DNA of 64,000 bases from AC-32 sp963719275 (GTDB taxonomy: Bacteria; Actinomycetota; Thermoleophilia; Gaiellales; Gaiellaceae): NCBI GenBank assembly GCA_963719275.1, contig CAVRBT010000015.1, forward strand, positions 118,029 to 182,028, given 5' to 3'. Positions 42,531 to 51,436 of this stretch are shown here, piece after piece. A program made the position numbers and the translations under genes. The notes beneath the pieces were generated by a model, which did not search any database, was not told where the DNA came from, and saw nothing but the letters and a program-made list of their open reading frames with translations. Position 1 is the stretch's first letter; every line of letters starts with the position of its first letter.

Positions 42531-43033
42531 ACGAGCTCGGCGAAGCGGCGCAGGGCGGAGTCCGTGCGGTCGCGATCACCGGTGGCGAGGCGGTCGAGGA
42601 GGAGGCCGCGCACGACGGCGACCATCAACGTCGCGGTAGCCTCGTCGACGGACGGGCGCCAGCTCGTACGCAGGAACTCGAGCCAGTCGCGCACGAGCGG
42701 CTCGGCTTCCTTCCGTCCCAGCGCGCCGACGTAGATCTCGAAGAAGAGCCGCAGGAACGGCTCGCGCTCGGGTGCGGCGATCCACCGCCAGACGTCGTCG
42801 AGGGTCTGGACTTCCGCCTCGAGCAGGCTCTCTTCGCGGCGGCGGATCTCGGCCAGGATCTCGTGGATCAGCTGCTCCTTGGAGCCGAAGTCGTAGAGGA
42901 GCATCCGCGTGCTCGTGCCGAGCGCCTTGGCGAGCGGCCGCAGGCTCAGGCCGGCGAGCCCTCGCTCGAGGACGTAGTCGGCTGCCTTCGTGAGGACGGC
43001 GGCGCGGCGGTGAGGGTCGACAGGCCTGGGCAT
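42527..43033 (-). CDS. TetR-family regulator 1
   Basis: 168-residue repressor beginning MPRPVDPHRRAAVLTKAADY. The N-terminal helix-turn-helix is in GLSLRPLAKALGTSTRMLLY DFGSKEQL; the ligand-binding C-terminal domain contains WRWIAAPEREPFLRLFFEIY. It is divergent from a small (broken) membrane-protein gene with only 39 bases between, and a near-palindrome lies in that gap. Confidence 0.9.
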   Translation of the reverse strand: MPRPVDPHRRAAVLTKAADYVLERGLAGLSLRPLAKALGTSTRMLLYDFGSKEQLIHEILAEIRRREESLLEAEVQTLDDVWRWIAAPEREPFLRLFFEIYVGALGRKEAEPLVRDWLEFLRTSWRPSVDEATATLMVAVVRGLLLDRLATGDRDRTDSALRRFAELV

Positions 43034-43036
43034 TAG

Positions 43037-43052
43037 TGAGACGGACGTTTCA
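43037..43052. promoter_or_regulatory. Candidate TetR operator
   Basis: TGAGACGGACGTTTCA is an inverted repeat (TGAGAC/GTTTCA, five of six pairs) in the 39-base gap between the divergent TetR gene and the membrane-protein gene. The position fits autoregulation and control of the neighbour. Confidence 0.4.
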
Positions 43053-43072
43053 TAAACTAGCGGAGGGACCGG

Positions 43073-43352
43073 ATGCTGGTTCGGCTCGATGCGCTGTTCG
43101 AGGGCGTGCTCGGGATCGTGCTTCTGCTCGGAGACGCGACCGGTGTGCTCGACCGCGTTGTGCGGCCTCATCTGGACTGGGCGCGTCGCCCTGCCCGCGC
43201 TGGCGATCGGCAACGCGGTCTCCGCGCTCGCGGGCCTCGTGTGGCTGATCGTCGCCGCCGGCTGGTCGGCCGCAGGGGCCTCGCTCGTCGGCGTGACCGT
43301 CGTGGTGCTGGCCGTCCTGGCCGCCGCGCAGGCCGCTACGCTCCGCGCGTGA
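43073..43352 (+). pseudogene. Small membrane protein with internal loss and frame change
   Basis: First frame: MLVRLDALFEGVLGIVLLLG, then DATGVLDRVV up to about 43165. The second frame continues with hydrophobic helices GRVALPALAIGNAVSALAGL and VGVTVVVLAVLAAAQAATLR and ends at 43352. A normal member would have about four helices and 120-130 residues; here the middle is missing. The stop overlaps the lipB start. Likely target of the divergent TetR regulator. Confidence 0.6.
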
Positions 43353-44023
43353 CTCGCCCCGGGTACGTCATGAGCCTCCGCGAGCCCGTGCCGTACGAGG
43401 AAGCGTGGGCGCTGCAGCGCGCCGTAGCGGCCCACGTCGCGGAGGGCGAGCTCCCGGACACGGTGCTGCTGCTCGAGCACACGCCGGTGATCACGCTCGG
43501 GCGGCGCACCGGCGAAGGCGAGCTGCACGTGCCGGAGCGCGCCGCGGTGGACATCGTCGAGACCGACCGCGGGGGCAAGTCCACCTACCACGGGCCGGGA
43601 CAGCTCGTCTGCTACCCGATCTTCGACCTGACGCGGCACGGGCAGGACGTGAAGCGCTACTGCCGCGACCTCGAGGAGGCGCTGATCCGGACGCTCGCGC
43701 AGCTCGGCGTCGAGGCGACGCGAATCGAGGGATTGACCGGGATCTGGCTGGAGGCGCCGCCCAGGAAGATCGCCTCGATCGGGATCCACATCTCGAAGTG
43801 GGTCACGACGCACGGGTACGCGCTGAACGTCGACCTCGACCCCGCGCCGTTCACGGACTGGATCACCGCGTGCGGCCTCGAGGACGCGGCGTTCACGACG
43901 ATCGCCCGCGAGCTCGGCCGGGCGGTGAGCGTGGACGAGGTGAGGCCTCACGCGGTAACGGCGCTCGAAGACGTCTTCGCGCTTCGCCTCGAAGAGCAGG
44001 CGCCCGCAGCGCTGCCCGCGTGA
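43349..44023 (+). CDS. lipB: Octanoyltransferase
   Basis: Transfers octanoate from acyl carrier protein to lipoyl domains, first step of lipoate synthesis. The 224 residues from a GTG (VTRPGYVMSLREPVPYEEAW) carry LLLEHTPVITLGRRTGEGEL, GGKSTYHGPGQLVCYPIFDL, the catalytic lysine in PRKIASIGIHISKW and the nucleophilic Cys in ITACGLED. A second possible start is the ATG at 43370. Near the E1-E2 operon it serves. Confidence 0.94.
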   Translation: MTRPGYVMSLREPVPYEEAWALQRAVAAHVAEGELPDTVLLLEHTPVITLGRRTGEGELHVPERAAVDIVETDRGGKSTYHGPGQLVCYPIFDLTRHGQDVKRYCRDLEEALIRTLAQLGVEATRIEGLTGIWLEAPPRKIASIGIHISKWVTTHGYALNVDLDPAPFTDWITACGLEDAAFTTIARELGRAVSVDEVRPHAVTALEDVFALRLEEQAPAALPA

Positions 44024-44628
44024 GCACGGCACGACTCGAGACGTTCGCGGACGGCGTGTTCGCGATCGCGGCGACCCTGCTGATCCTGAACGTGGACGCG
44101 CAGGTTCGAGAGGGCAGCACCGGGATCGGTGACCGGCTGCTGGAGATCTGGCCGTCCTACATCGCGTACGCAGTCAGTTTCGTGACCATCGGAATCATCT
44201 GGTCGAACCACCACACGGTCATGGCGCAGCTCGGGCGGGTCAACCGGACGTTCCTGATGCTCAACGTGTTCCTGCTGCTCTGCGTGGCCTTCCTCCCCTT
44301 CCCGACGCGGCTCGTGGCCGAGCACCTGCGCGATCGCGCCGAGCTCGAGCCGGCGGCGCTGGCGTACGGGGCGACGATGACGGTGATGTCGGTGTGCTAC
44401 CTGAGCCTCTGGCTGTATGCGACCCGCGGCAGGCGGCTGCTGCGGGACGACTCCGACCCGCGCATGGTCAGCGGGATCACGAGGAGCTACCTCCCCGGTG
44501 CGCCGGTGTACCTCACCGCCACCCTCGTCGCGCTCGTCAGCCCCCTCGCCAGCGTCGCGCTCTTCGGCGGGATCGCGCTCTTCTACGTCATCGAGAGCTC
44601 GGTCTTCGGCGGCACGACTACCGCGTGA
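44020..44628 (+). CDS. TMEM175-family potassium channel-like protein
   Basis: 202-residue membrane protein from a GTG overlapping the lipB stop by four bases. The family motif RxxxF[SA]D is seen in RLETFADGVFAIAATLLILN in helix 1. About six helices follow (YIAYAVSFVTIGIIWSNHHT, MLNVFLLLCVAFLPFPTRLV, LTATLVALVSPLASVALFGG). Bacterial homologues form weakly selective K+ channels. Why it is coupled to lipB is not clear. Confidence 0.85.
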   Translation: MSTARLETFADGVFAIAATLLILNVDAQVREGSTGIGDRLLEIWPSYIAYAVSFVTIGIIWSNHHTVMAQLGRVNRTFLMLNVFLLLCVAFLPFPTRLVAEHLRDRAELEPAALAYGATMTVMSVCYLSLWLYATRGRRLLRDDSDPRMVSGITRSYLPGAPVYLTATLVALVSPLASVALFGGIALFYVIESSVFGGTTTA

Positions 44629-44736
44629 GTATCCGCCGATCGGCTCACCGAGGAGACGCGAAGCACCCTTTCGGGTGATGCAGGGCGTCCTGCGCCGACC
44701 AGAGTGAGACCACTTCAGCGGCGGGAGGAGGTACGC

Positions 44737-44799
44737 ATGGCGGCAGCTGTGGCAAGGACGTGGTGGGCCCTGATCGGCGTAAGCAGCTCTACGCGGTAG
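44737..44799 (+). pseudogene. Possible 5' remnant of an HdeD-like membrane gene
   Basis: A 20-codon frame with an excellent ribosome site (GGAGGAGG) encoding MAAAVARTWWALIGVSSSTR. The first 14 residues look like the start of HdeD/DUF308-type membrane proteins (LARNWWAL type), after which the sequence runs into the 3' end of the convergent TetR gene. It could also be a chance short frame. Confidence 0.3.
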
Positions 44800-45361
44800 C
44801 GCGCTCGATGGGCGGAGGCCGCAACCCGTCCAGCACGACCTCGACGTAGCGCCGCCAGAGCTCTGGGTCCGGCGAGTCGGACGCCCCGCGGATCGCCGAG
44901 CCGACGAGCGTCGAGACATCGTCGGCCGCGATGTCGGGCCGGAGCGCACCGGCCTCCTGCGCACGCTCGATCAGCTGATCGATCAGCCCGTTGAGCTCGG
45001 CCTTGGCTTCCGCGACGTCGCGCATCTCGACGCAGCGCGAGAAGCCCTCGTGGAGTCCCCGGTCACGGGCATGCAGCTCCCCCGCGTGCCACACGAAGGC
45101 GCGGAAGGCGTCGCCCGCATCCGGCTCTTCGAGCGCGTCCTCCACGAACGCGGTCAGTTCGCGGATCCGCTTCGAGACCACGGCCGCGATCAGCGCATCC
45201 TTGGTCGGGAAGCGGCGGAAGACCGTGGCGTGACCCACGCCCGCCTGGCGGGCGATCTCGTCGACGCTGACGTCGCAGCCGCGCTCGGCGAAGAGCTCGG
45301 TCGCGGCATCGAGCACGCGGCCGAGGTTTCGCTGCGCGTCTGCGCGGAGCGGCGTGCTCAT
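44789..45361 (-). CDS. TetR-family regulator 2
   Basis: 190-residue regulator starting MSTPLRADAQRNLGRVLDAA. HTH in VSVDEIARQAGVGHATVFRR FPTKDALI; C-terminal ligand domain with AFVWHAGELHARDRGLHEGF and ADDVSTLVGSAIRGASDSPD. Its ATG overlaps the stop of the DHA2 exporter gene (ATGA), so it is the second gene of a two-gene operon and the likely repressor of that exporter. Confidence 0.9.
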   Translation of the reverse strand: MSTPLRADAQRNLGRVLDAATELFAERGCDVSVDEIARQAGVGHATVFRRFPTKDALIAAVVSKRIRELTAFVEDALEEPDAGDAFRAFVWHAGELHARDRGLHEGFSRCVEMRDVAEAKAELNGLIDQLIERAQEAGALRPDIAADDVSTLVGSAIRGASDSPDPELWRRYVEVVLDGLRPPPIERATA

Positions 45362-46797
45362 GCCACGGGCACCGGCGCGGCCGTGGCCTCGGCCTCGATC
45401 CGCGCGACGTGCCGCTGCCGCAGCAGCGCGAGCATCGTGACCAGCCCGGCGAGGACGAACAGCGCCCCGCCTGCGAAGGCCCAGTGGAACCCGGTGATGA
45501 GCGCCGTGGGATCGTCCGCTCCGCCGGCCCTGGCCGTCTGTCCGGCCGCGACCGTGGACAGGATCGCGAGGCCGAGCGCGCCGCCGATCTGCTGCGAGGT
45601 GTTGAAGAGGCCGGAGGCAAGTCCCTGGTCCTCGTCCTTGAGCCCGGTGGTCGCGATCAGCGTCAGCGGCATGAACACCGCGCCCATGCCGAGCGACGTC
45701 ACCAGGAGCGACGGCAGCACGTCGGTCAGGTAGGTCCCGTCCACCGGCAGCCGCACGAGCAGGAGCATCCCGATCGCGGTGACGATCATCCCGACCGCGG
45801 CGACCGGACGGACCCCCAAGCGCGGCGCGAACTGCGACGCGAGCCCCGCGGAGATCATGATCCCCGCGGTGAAGGGCAGGAAGGCGAGACCCGCCTCCAG
45901 CGGCCCGTAGCCGAGCACGCGCTGCAGGTAGAGCGTGTTGAAGAAGAACATCGAGAACATCCCGGACGCGGCCAGCAACATGACGACGTTGGCGGTCAGG
46001 AGCGAGCGGACGCGGAAGATCGACAGGCGGACGAGCGGCGCCTTCGAACGCTGCTCGATCAGAACGAACGAGACCAGAAGCACCGCCGAGAGGGTGAAGA
46101 AGCCGATCGTCGTCGAGGAACCCCAGCCGTCCGTCTCGGCCTTCACGATCGCGTAGACAAGCGCCATCAACCCGCCCGTCACGCTGATCGCGCCGGCGAC
46201 GTCGAAGGCGCGGTGCGCGTGCTCGTCCCTCGACTCGGGGATCAACCGCAGCGAGAGCACGAATGTAAGCGCGCCGACGGGCACGTTGACGAAGAAGATC
46301 CAGGGCCACGAGAACAGCTGGGTAAGGGCGCCGCCGAGGATCAGCCCGACCGCCGCGCCACCGATCGCGATCGCGGCCCAGACGCCCAGCGCCCGGGCGC
46401 GTTCCTTCCCCTCGGCGAAGGTGGTCGAGATGATCGAGAGCGCGGCGGGCGAGATGAACGCGGCGCCGAGGCCCTGGAGCGCGCGGAAGCCGATCAGCAT
46501 TCCCTCGTTGACCGCCAGCCCGTTCAGGAGCGAAGCGACCGTGAAGACGACGAGCCCCGCCAGGAACAGGCGCTTCCGCCCGATCAGGTCGCCGGCACGT
46601 CCTCCGAGCAGGAGGAAGCCGCCGAAGACGAGGGTGTAGGCGCTGACGATCCACTGCAGGTTGGCCTCGCTGAGGCCGAGGTCCTGCTGGATCGACGGCA
46701 GGGCGACGTTGACGATGGTGGCGTCGAGCACGACCATGAACTGCGCGAGGCAGACCAGGACGAGGACGACCCACTTGTTGGTCTCACGGTTGGTCAT
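45358..46797 (-). CDS. DHA2-family drug:H+ antiporter (EmrB/QacA type)
   Basis: 14-helix MFS exporter of 479 residues. It begins MTNRETNKWVVLVLVCLAQF MVVLDATIVNVALPSIQ, the conserved motif D1 of DHA2 members. It has GGRAGDLIGRKRLFLAG (motif A), SWPWIFFVNVPVGALTFVLS (motif C region) and SLGMGAVFMPLTLIATTGLK. It is expected to expel a hydrophobic compound, with the co-translated TetR as sensor. The pump may also act on a native metabolite. Confidence 0.92.
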   Translation of the reverse strand: MTNRETNKWVVLVLVCLAQFMVVLDATIVNVALPSIQQDLGLSEANLQWIVSAYTLVFGGFLLLGGRAGDLIGRKRLFLAGLVVFTVASLLNGLAVNEGMLIGFRALQGLGAAFISPAALSIISTTFAEGKERARALGVWAAIAIGGAAVGLILGGALTQLFSWPWIFFVNVPVGALTFVLSLRLIPESRDEHAHRAFDVAGAISVTGGLMALVYAIVKAETDGWGSSTTIGFFTLSAVLLVSFVLIEQRSKAPLVRLSIFRVRSLLTANVVMLLAASGMFSMFFFNTLYLQRVLGYGPLEAGLAFLPFTAGIMISAGLASQFAPRLGVRPVAAVGMIVTAIGMLLLVRLPVDGTYLTDVLPSLLVTSLGMGAVFMPLTLIATTGLKDEDQGLASGLFNTSQQIGGALGLAILSTVAAGQTARAGGADDPTALITGFHWAFAGGALFVLAGLVTMLALLRQRHVARIEAEATAAPVPVA

Positions 46798-46881
46798 CGA
46801 GCTCCTCAGAAAAACGGACGACAGAGTCCGCTTACCGTAGCAGAAACGGACGGGTGGGTCCGGTTACTAGACTGTGACGAG

Positions 46882-47801
46882 ATGGAAACATCGCGCCCCG
46901 TCGCCGAGCGCCCTCGCCGCCCCGAGTGGATGAAGGTGCGCGCACCGAGCGCGGACTCGTCGTACTTCGACGTCAAGAAGCTGATCCACGGCGCCTCGCT
47001 GAACACGATCTGCGAGGAGGCGCGCTGCCCGAACATCGCCGAGTGCTGGGGCCGCGGGACCGCGACCTTCCAGATCCTCGGCGACACGTGCACGCGCGCG
47101 TGCCGCTACTGCTACGTGCACTCCGGCAAGCCCGACCGCCGCCGGACCCGCTCGAGCCACTGCGGCTCGCGACGACTGCCGCGAAGATGAACCTCAAGCA
47201 CGTAGTCGTCACCTCGGTGGACCGCGACGACGTCCCGGACCGCGGCGCCGGCCACTACGCGGCGACCATCCGGGCGTTGAAGCACAAGGTCCCGGAGGCG
47301 ACGATCGAGGTCCTGACGCCCGACTTCCTCGACGTCGAGGAGGAGGCGCTGCGCACCGTCCTCGCGGAGCGGCCGGATGTCTTCAACCACAACATCGAGA
47401 CCGTGCGCCGGTTGCATGCACGCATGCGCGGCGCGAAGGCGAGCTACGACAAGGCGCTCTGGCTGCTCGAGCGCGCGAAGGAGCTCGCTGACTACCCGGT
47501 GCTGACGAAGTCCGGGATCATCGTTGGGCTCGGCGAGACGAACGACGAGGTCGTGGGGACGATGCGCGACCTGCGGGAGCACGGCGTCGATGTCGTCACG
47601 ATCGGGCAGTACCTCCAGCCGAGTGCGAAGCACGCGACGATCGACCGCTGGGTGCACCCGGACGAGTTCCGCTGGTTCCGCGAGCAAGGCGAGGCGCTCG
47701 GCTTCGGCTCCGTCTTCTCAGGACCGCTGGTGCGGAGCTCCTACCGGGCGGACGAGCAGCGGCACGCGGCAGCGACTGGTCGTGGCGCTGTGGCGTACTA
47801 G
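46882..47801 (+). pseudogene. lipA: Lipoyl synthase with a one-base frameshift
   Basis: Radical SAM enzyme that inserts two sulfurs into octanoyl-protein. The first frame (METSRPVAERPRRPEWMKVR) holds the auxiliary-cluster cysteines CEEARCPNIAEC and the radical SAM CTRACRYC. After GKPD at about 47136 the frame changes; the second frame resumes DPLEPLRLATTAAKMNLKHV VVTSVDRDD and runs to VRSSYRADEQRHAA. Total length 920 bases is one base short of a 306-residue protein, consistent with loss of one C in GACCCG. An essential-looking single-copy gene, so a sequence error is plausible. Confidence 0.88.
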
Positions 47802-47945
47802 CGCCGCGCTGGCGCTGGTCGCACTCGTCGCCGCCGGCTGCGGCCATGATCCTTCGCCCAGCGCAACGTCACCGTGGTCGCGGTCGGCTCGCAGGGCAGC
47901 CGCGCGGAGTTCAACCTCTCGCAGATCGCCTGCGCGGATACGTAG
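47782..47945 (+). pseudogene. Truncated lipoprotein gene
   Basis: A GTG-started signal peptide with lipobox (VALWRTSAALALVALVAAGCG, lipidated Cys) overlaps the end of lipA. After HDPSP the natural continuation AQRNVTVVAVGSQGSRAEFN LSQIACADT is in another frame and ends at the TAG at 47943. The two halves do not join, so most of the domain seems lost. Confidence 0.5.
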
Positions 47946-47976
47946 CGGGAGTAGACTGCCGGCGCCCGGGGGCAAT

Positions 47977-48348
47977 ATGCGACGTATGACCAGAGCATGT
48001 GCGTTCTTGCTCGCGGCGGCAGCCCTCGTCGCGGGTGTTGCGTCCTCTGCGGAGGGCCGCACCGGAGCGGGCCCCTCGTTGAAGCTCATGAAGCGCGATC
48101 CCCTGCAGGTTCAGGGACTGCGCTTCAAGGTCGGAGAGCGCGTCCGCGTGACGGCGACGAGCGCCACGACCCCGAAGTCGATCACCAGGGTCGTGCGCAC
48201 GAGCGCCCGCGGAACGTTCTCGGCCAGGCTCGGTCACTGGAACCACTGCGCGGCGGTGGTCGTCAAGGCCAGCGGCGCGCGCGGGGACCGGGCGAGGCTG
48301 ATGATCCAGCCGCCGCCGCCAATCGACGTGCCTTGCTGGGGGCTGTGA
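47977..48348 (+). CDS. Small exported protein, family with the gene at 58555
   Basis: 123-residue protein with signal peptide MRRMTRACAFLLAAAALVAG VASSA, then a beta-rich domain with PLQVQGLRFKVGERVRVTAT, RTSARGTFSARLGHWNHCAA VVVKASGARGDRARL and paired cysteines. It aligns by eye with the product of 58555 (PLKLAGRHFRPHERVGLTVS, GRFTAGFATGAGRCEAV). The pattern resembles an immunoglobulin-like bacterial surface domain. Convergent with the Asp-box gene at 48402. Confidence 0.7.
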   Translation: MRRMTRACAFLLAAAALVAGVASSAEGRTGAGPSLKLMKRDPLQVQGLRFKVGERVRVTATSATTPKSITRVVRTSARGTFSARLGHWNHCAAVVVKASGARGDRARLMIQPPPPIDVPCWGL

Positions 48349-48357
48349 GGGTGATGT

Positions 48358-48390
48358 GATCGAGGGGCCGCGCGCGGCGGCCCCTCGATC
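48358..48390. terminator. Bidirectional hairpin terminator
   Basis: GATCGAGGGGCCG/CGGCCCCTCGATC stem between two convergent genes; no long T-tract on either side. Confidence 0.6.
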
Positions 48391-48401
48391 GTTCACGTTG
48401 C

Positions 48402-51203
48402 TCAGTCGATCCTGAGCCGCCAGGCCCCGAGGCCGTGGGATGCCGCGTACAGCACCCGCTCGGCGGAGACCATGGTCAGGCCCGTCACCTCGACGTTCGG
48501 CATGCCCGGAGCCGCCAGCTCCCAGCTCGACGAGCCGGCTGGAAGCATCAGGACGCCGAAGTCACTCGACGCGTAGACGTCACCGGTGACCTCGTCGAGC
48601 GCGACGTCGGTCGCCGGCAGGTCGCCCCAGTTGTGCGAGCGGTCGACCCAGGTCGCCGTGCCCGAGGTCGGGTTGTACGTCACCTCGAACACATGACCGG
48701 GCGTCGCCGGGGTGTTCGCGTCGAAGCCGCTGTACGAGATCCAGGCGTGGTTCCCGTTGTTCGCGTCGACGTAGATCGAGCTCGGGTAGCGGTCCGGCGT
48801 GGTCGCGGTGTCGATCCGCGTCCAGCTGACCGCGCCGACGGGATCCGCGTCGACGTTCTTCGACACGAAGACCCGGCCGGTGCTCGTCGCCGCCCAGCCT
48901 GAGTTCGTGTCGGACGCGGTCCGCTCGACCGACGTCATCGTGCCCCCGGCGCGGGTGCCCCACCCCGCGGCCGTCAGCGGAGTCGGGCCGACCTCCGCCC
49001 AATCGCCGCACTGAACGGTGAAGTCGCCGGTCCACTCGTTGCAGTGCTGGTTCGCCTCGGCCAGCGTCATCGTGCCGAGCCCGAACGTCTTCGTGCGGTA
49101 GGCGGTCCGGTTCGTGCCCGCGAAGAGCGTGCCGGACACGCGCGGGTCGCTGATCACCGGCGCGTAGAACTCGGCGGCCCCGACCGGGTCGGAGATCCAG
49201 ATCCAGTCGGCGAGGTTGCCGTTGTTGAAGTTCACGTCGGTGCTGACACCAGTGAAGTTGTGGAACCGGAACTCCGGCCTCGCGACGTCGAAGCCGGACT
49301 GGCCGCCGTCGCCGATCATCGTGTTCCGCCACTCCGTCTTGCTGCTGTAGTTCTCCCAGGTGCCGTTGTCCTGCGTCCCGCCCTGGACCTCGTTCACGTC
49401 GTGCGGGCTGACCGACAGGCTCTGGAACTGCAGCGTCGTCAGGCCGGAGTTGACGCTCTCGAGCTTCGACGGGATCGCCGACAGCATCTGGCGGCAGCGG
49501 ATCAGGTTGTTCCCGCTGAGCCCGCGGGTTTCACACCAGGACGAGCGGTCGACGAGCGTGCCGCTCGAGCGCATCACGCCGCCGTCGTTAGTCTCGATGA
49601 ACTCCAGCGGATTCGCCGGGTTCGTCACGATCGAGTGCTGGTCGGGATGCAGCGCGTTCGGGTGGACCGGGTCGGTCCCGTCCATCGTCATGTCCGTCGC
49701 ACTTACCCCGGCGTCGGTCGAGAGGACGACGCCGCGCTTGTTGGCGACCGTCTGGCCGTACGAGTACGACCCGCCGAGGTAGACCATGTCCGGGTACCCC
49801 TTCGGCGTGTAGACGAAGAGGTCGTACCAGCACTGCGCGGTGCAGAGGTTGAACGTGCCCCAGCCGGGGTTCGCAGTGCTCGAGCTCGTCAGGTCGGCGA
49901 AGACCGGCGAGCCGGTGGCCACGTCGTCGCTACGGAAGAGCCGCGAGTACTGCCCGCCTGCCGCCGTGTGACCCTCGTGCACGTACATCCGGGTCTTGCC
50001 GTTCGGCAGCGTGTTCACGGCGATCGCCGGACGGGTCTGGATGATCGTGGAGTTCAGCGACGGCTTGATCTGCGCCCACGTGGCGCCGGCGTCGTTCGAC
50101 CGCCAGACGCCCCTTGCATACGAAGCCGCGTAGAGGATGCTCGAGTTCGACGGGTCGAGCAGCAGCTGCCGCACGCCGCGCGGCGAACAGATGCCCGTGT
50201 TGTTGAACTCGGCGATCGAGCCCGTGCAGTCCGACGCGTTCACGGAGCCGTTGTGGATGAAGCTCCACGACGCCCCGCCGTTCGTCGACTTGTAGAGGCC
50301 CCACCTGGTGATTCCGGGCACCGGCCTCGTGACGCCGGTGCAGCAGGTCGAGCTCATGCCGCGCAGGGCGGTCGTCGTCGCCACGTAGAGCGTGTTCGGC
50401 TGGCCGGGCACGACCACGATCTGGCCGATGCCCTTGCCCTGGAACTCGGTCTGCCCGATCGCGGCGCTCCAGTGGGCACCGCCGTCGGTCGACTTGTAGA
50501 GCCCGGTGCCGGCGACGCAGCCGGAGCCGCAGATGTTCGCCTCACCGGTCCCGACGTAGACGGTGTTGCCGGTCGGGTCGTTCGGGTCGACCGTGACCGC
50601 GCCGGCGGCGTTGATCCCGAGCGGGCCGCCGAGGTACGTCCAGTGGGATTGGCCCTGGAGGACGTTGTTCGTGTACCAGACGCCGCCGCCCGCGGGCGTG
50701 ATGTACGCCGGGCACTTGTTCGGCGTGCACTTCGGCCCGAGCGCGATCGACGTCGTGCGGCCACCGGCGACGTACGCGTTCGGCACGTAGAGGCCGGAGG
50801 TGCGCAGTGGCTCGAACGGGTAGAGCGCCTTGCTCGGGCCGACGCTCACCCACTCGCCCTTCTTGCCCTGGCCGCTGTGGAACGGACGGCTCCTCGACTC
50901 GTCGAACGCAGCCCGTGCGGCGTTCATCTGCGCGACCGAGATCGTCTCCTCCGGGTACGCGCGCTGCATGAACGCCTCTTCGGCCGCGGACGCCGGGCCC
51001 TCGTTCTCCATGTAGTCCGGCCTGGTCGCGGCGCGTGTCTCCAGGTGCCGCGCCAGTGCCGTCGGCTCCTCGCCGCGGATGATCCGGGCCGTCGGAGCTC
51101 CATCGCCTCCACGCGTCGCGGCGGCCACCAACGCCGCCACGGCTGCGAGGACCACGACGAGCAGCCCGACCAGCGCCGGACGAGTGCTTCGTGCTCGTGT
51201 CAT
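48402..51203 (-). CDS. Secreted Asp-box/VPS10-like giant protein (933 aa)
   Basis: Exported protein from the ATG at 51203 (MTRARSTRPALVGLLVVVLA), preceded by GGGGGAGCGAG. After the signal anchor comes EEAFMQRAYPEETISVAQMN, a segment repeated in the related genes at 51437 and 58962. The large domain has GGGVWYTNNVLQG, NTVYVGTGEANICGSGCVAG, Asp boxes STDGGAHWSAA, STNGGASWSFI and SNDAGATWAQI, ALHPDQHSIVTNPANPLEFI and GGTQDNGTWENYSSKT. These match sortilin/VPS10- and photosystem-stability-factor-like propellers. Many cysteine pairs suggest an oxidised extracellular protein. Function unknown. Confidence 0.85.
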   Translation of the reverse strand: MTRARSTRPALVGLLVVVLAAVAALVAAATRGGDGAPTARIIRGEEPTALARHLETRAATRPDYMENEGPASAAEEAFMQRAYPEETISVAQMNAARAAFDESRSRPFHSGQGKKGEWVSVGPSKALYPFEPLRTSGLYVPNAYVAGGRTTSIALGPKCTPNKCPAYITPAGGGVWYTNNVLQGQSHWTYLGGPLGINAAGAVTVDPNDPTGNTVYVGTGEANICGSGCVAGTGLYKSTDGGAHWSAAIGQTEFQGKGIGQIVVVPGQPNTLYVATTTALRGMSSTCCTGVTRPVPGITRWGLYKSTNGGASWSFIHNGSVNASDCTGSIAEFNNTGICSPRGVRQLLLDPSNSSILYAASYARGVWRSNDAGATWAQIKPSLNSTIIQTRPAIAVNTLPNGKTRMYVHEGHTAAGGQYSRLFRSDDVATGSPVFADLTSSSTANPGWGTFNLCTAQCWYDLFVYTPKGYPDMVYLGGSYSYGQTVANKRGVVLSTDAGVSATDMTMDGTDPVHPNALHPDQHSIVTNPANPLEFIETNDGGVMRSSGTLVDRSSWCETRGLSGNNLIRCRQMLSAIPSKLESVNSGLTTLQFQSLSVSPHDVNEVQGGTQDNGTWENYSSKTEWRNTMIGDGGQSGFDVARPEFRFHNFTGVSTDVNFNNGNLADWIWISDPVGAAEFYAPVISDPRVSGTLFAGTNRTAYRTKTFGLGTMTLAEANQHCNEWTGDFTVQCGDWAEVGPTPLTAAGWGTRAGGTMTSVERTASDTNSGWAATSTGRVFVSKNVDADPVGAVSWTRIDTATTPDRYPSSIYVDANNGNHAWISYSGFDANTPATPGHVFEVTYNPTSGTATWVDRSHNWGDLPATDVALDEVTGDVYASSDFGVLMLPAGSSSWELAAPGMPNVEVTGLTMVSAERVLYAASHGLGAWRLRID

Positions 51204-51307
51204 CTCGCTCCCCCTGTGCTTGACGATCGGCGCGGTCGCCGGCGTCGGCACCAGAGATGCTCCTGCCCCGCGCGTCCGACGGCCGCTCCGAGCTAAGTGC
51301 AGGGAGG

Positions 51308-51337
51308 CTTATATGCCATCCTCGATCTGTATGTCAA
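51308..51337 (-). promoter_or_regulatory. Consensus promoter of the 48402 gene
   Basis: On the minus strand TTGACA, 18 bases, TATAAG, about 105 bases before the ATG. Spacer and hexamers are the same as at 54699 and close to the sigma-70 consensus, uncommon in a GC-rich genome. Confidence 0.75.
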
Positions 51338-51387
51338 GCACGCATCGATCTGCAGTTTGGGGGACGCGAGTGCACCGACGCATCACA

Positions 51388-51414
51388 GAGAGGGCCGCCG
51401 GGAGGCGGCCCTCT
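51388..51414 (-). terminator. Hairpin after the 51437 gene
   Basis: GAGAGGGCCGCC/GGCGGCCCTCTC stem 22 bases past the stop codon. Same type of stem as at 48358, 56504, 58916 and 61878. Confidence 0.6.
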
Positions 51415-51436
51415 CGCGTCGGTTCAGGCTGCGGCG

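Noticed and set aside
44789..46797. Multidrug resistance island
   Set aside because: A single exporter with its TetR gene is common in soil actinobacteria, and no transfer signs are seen.
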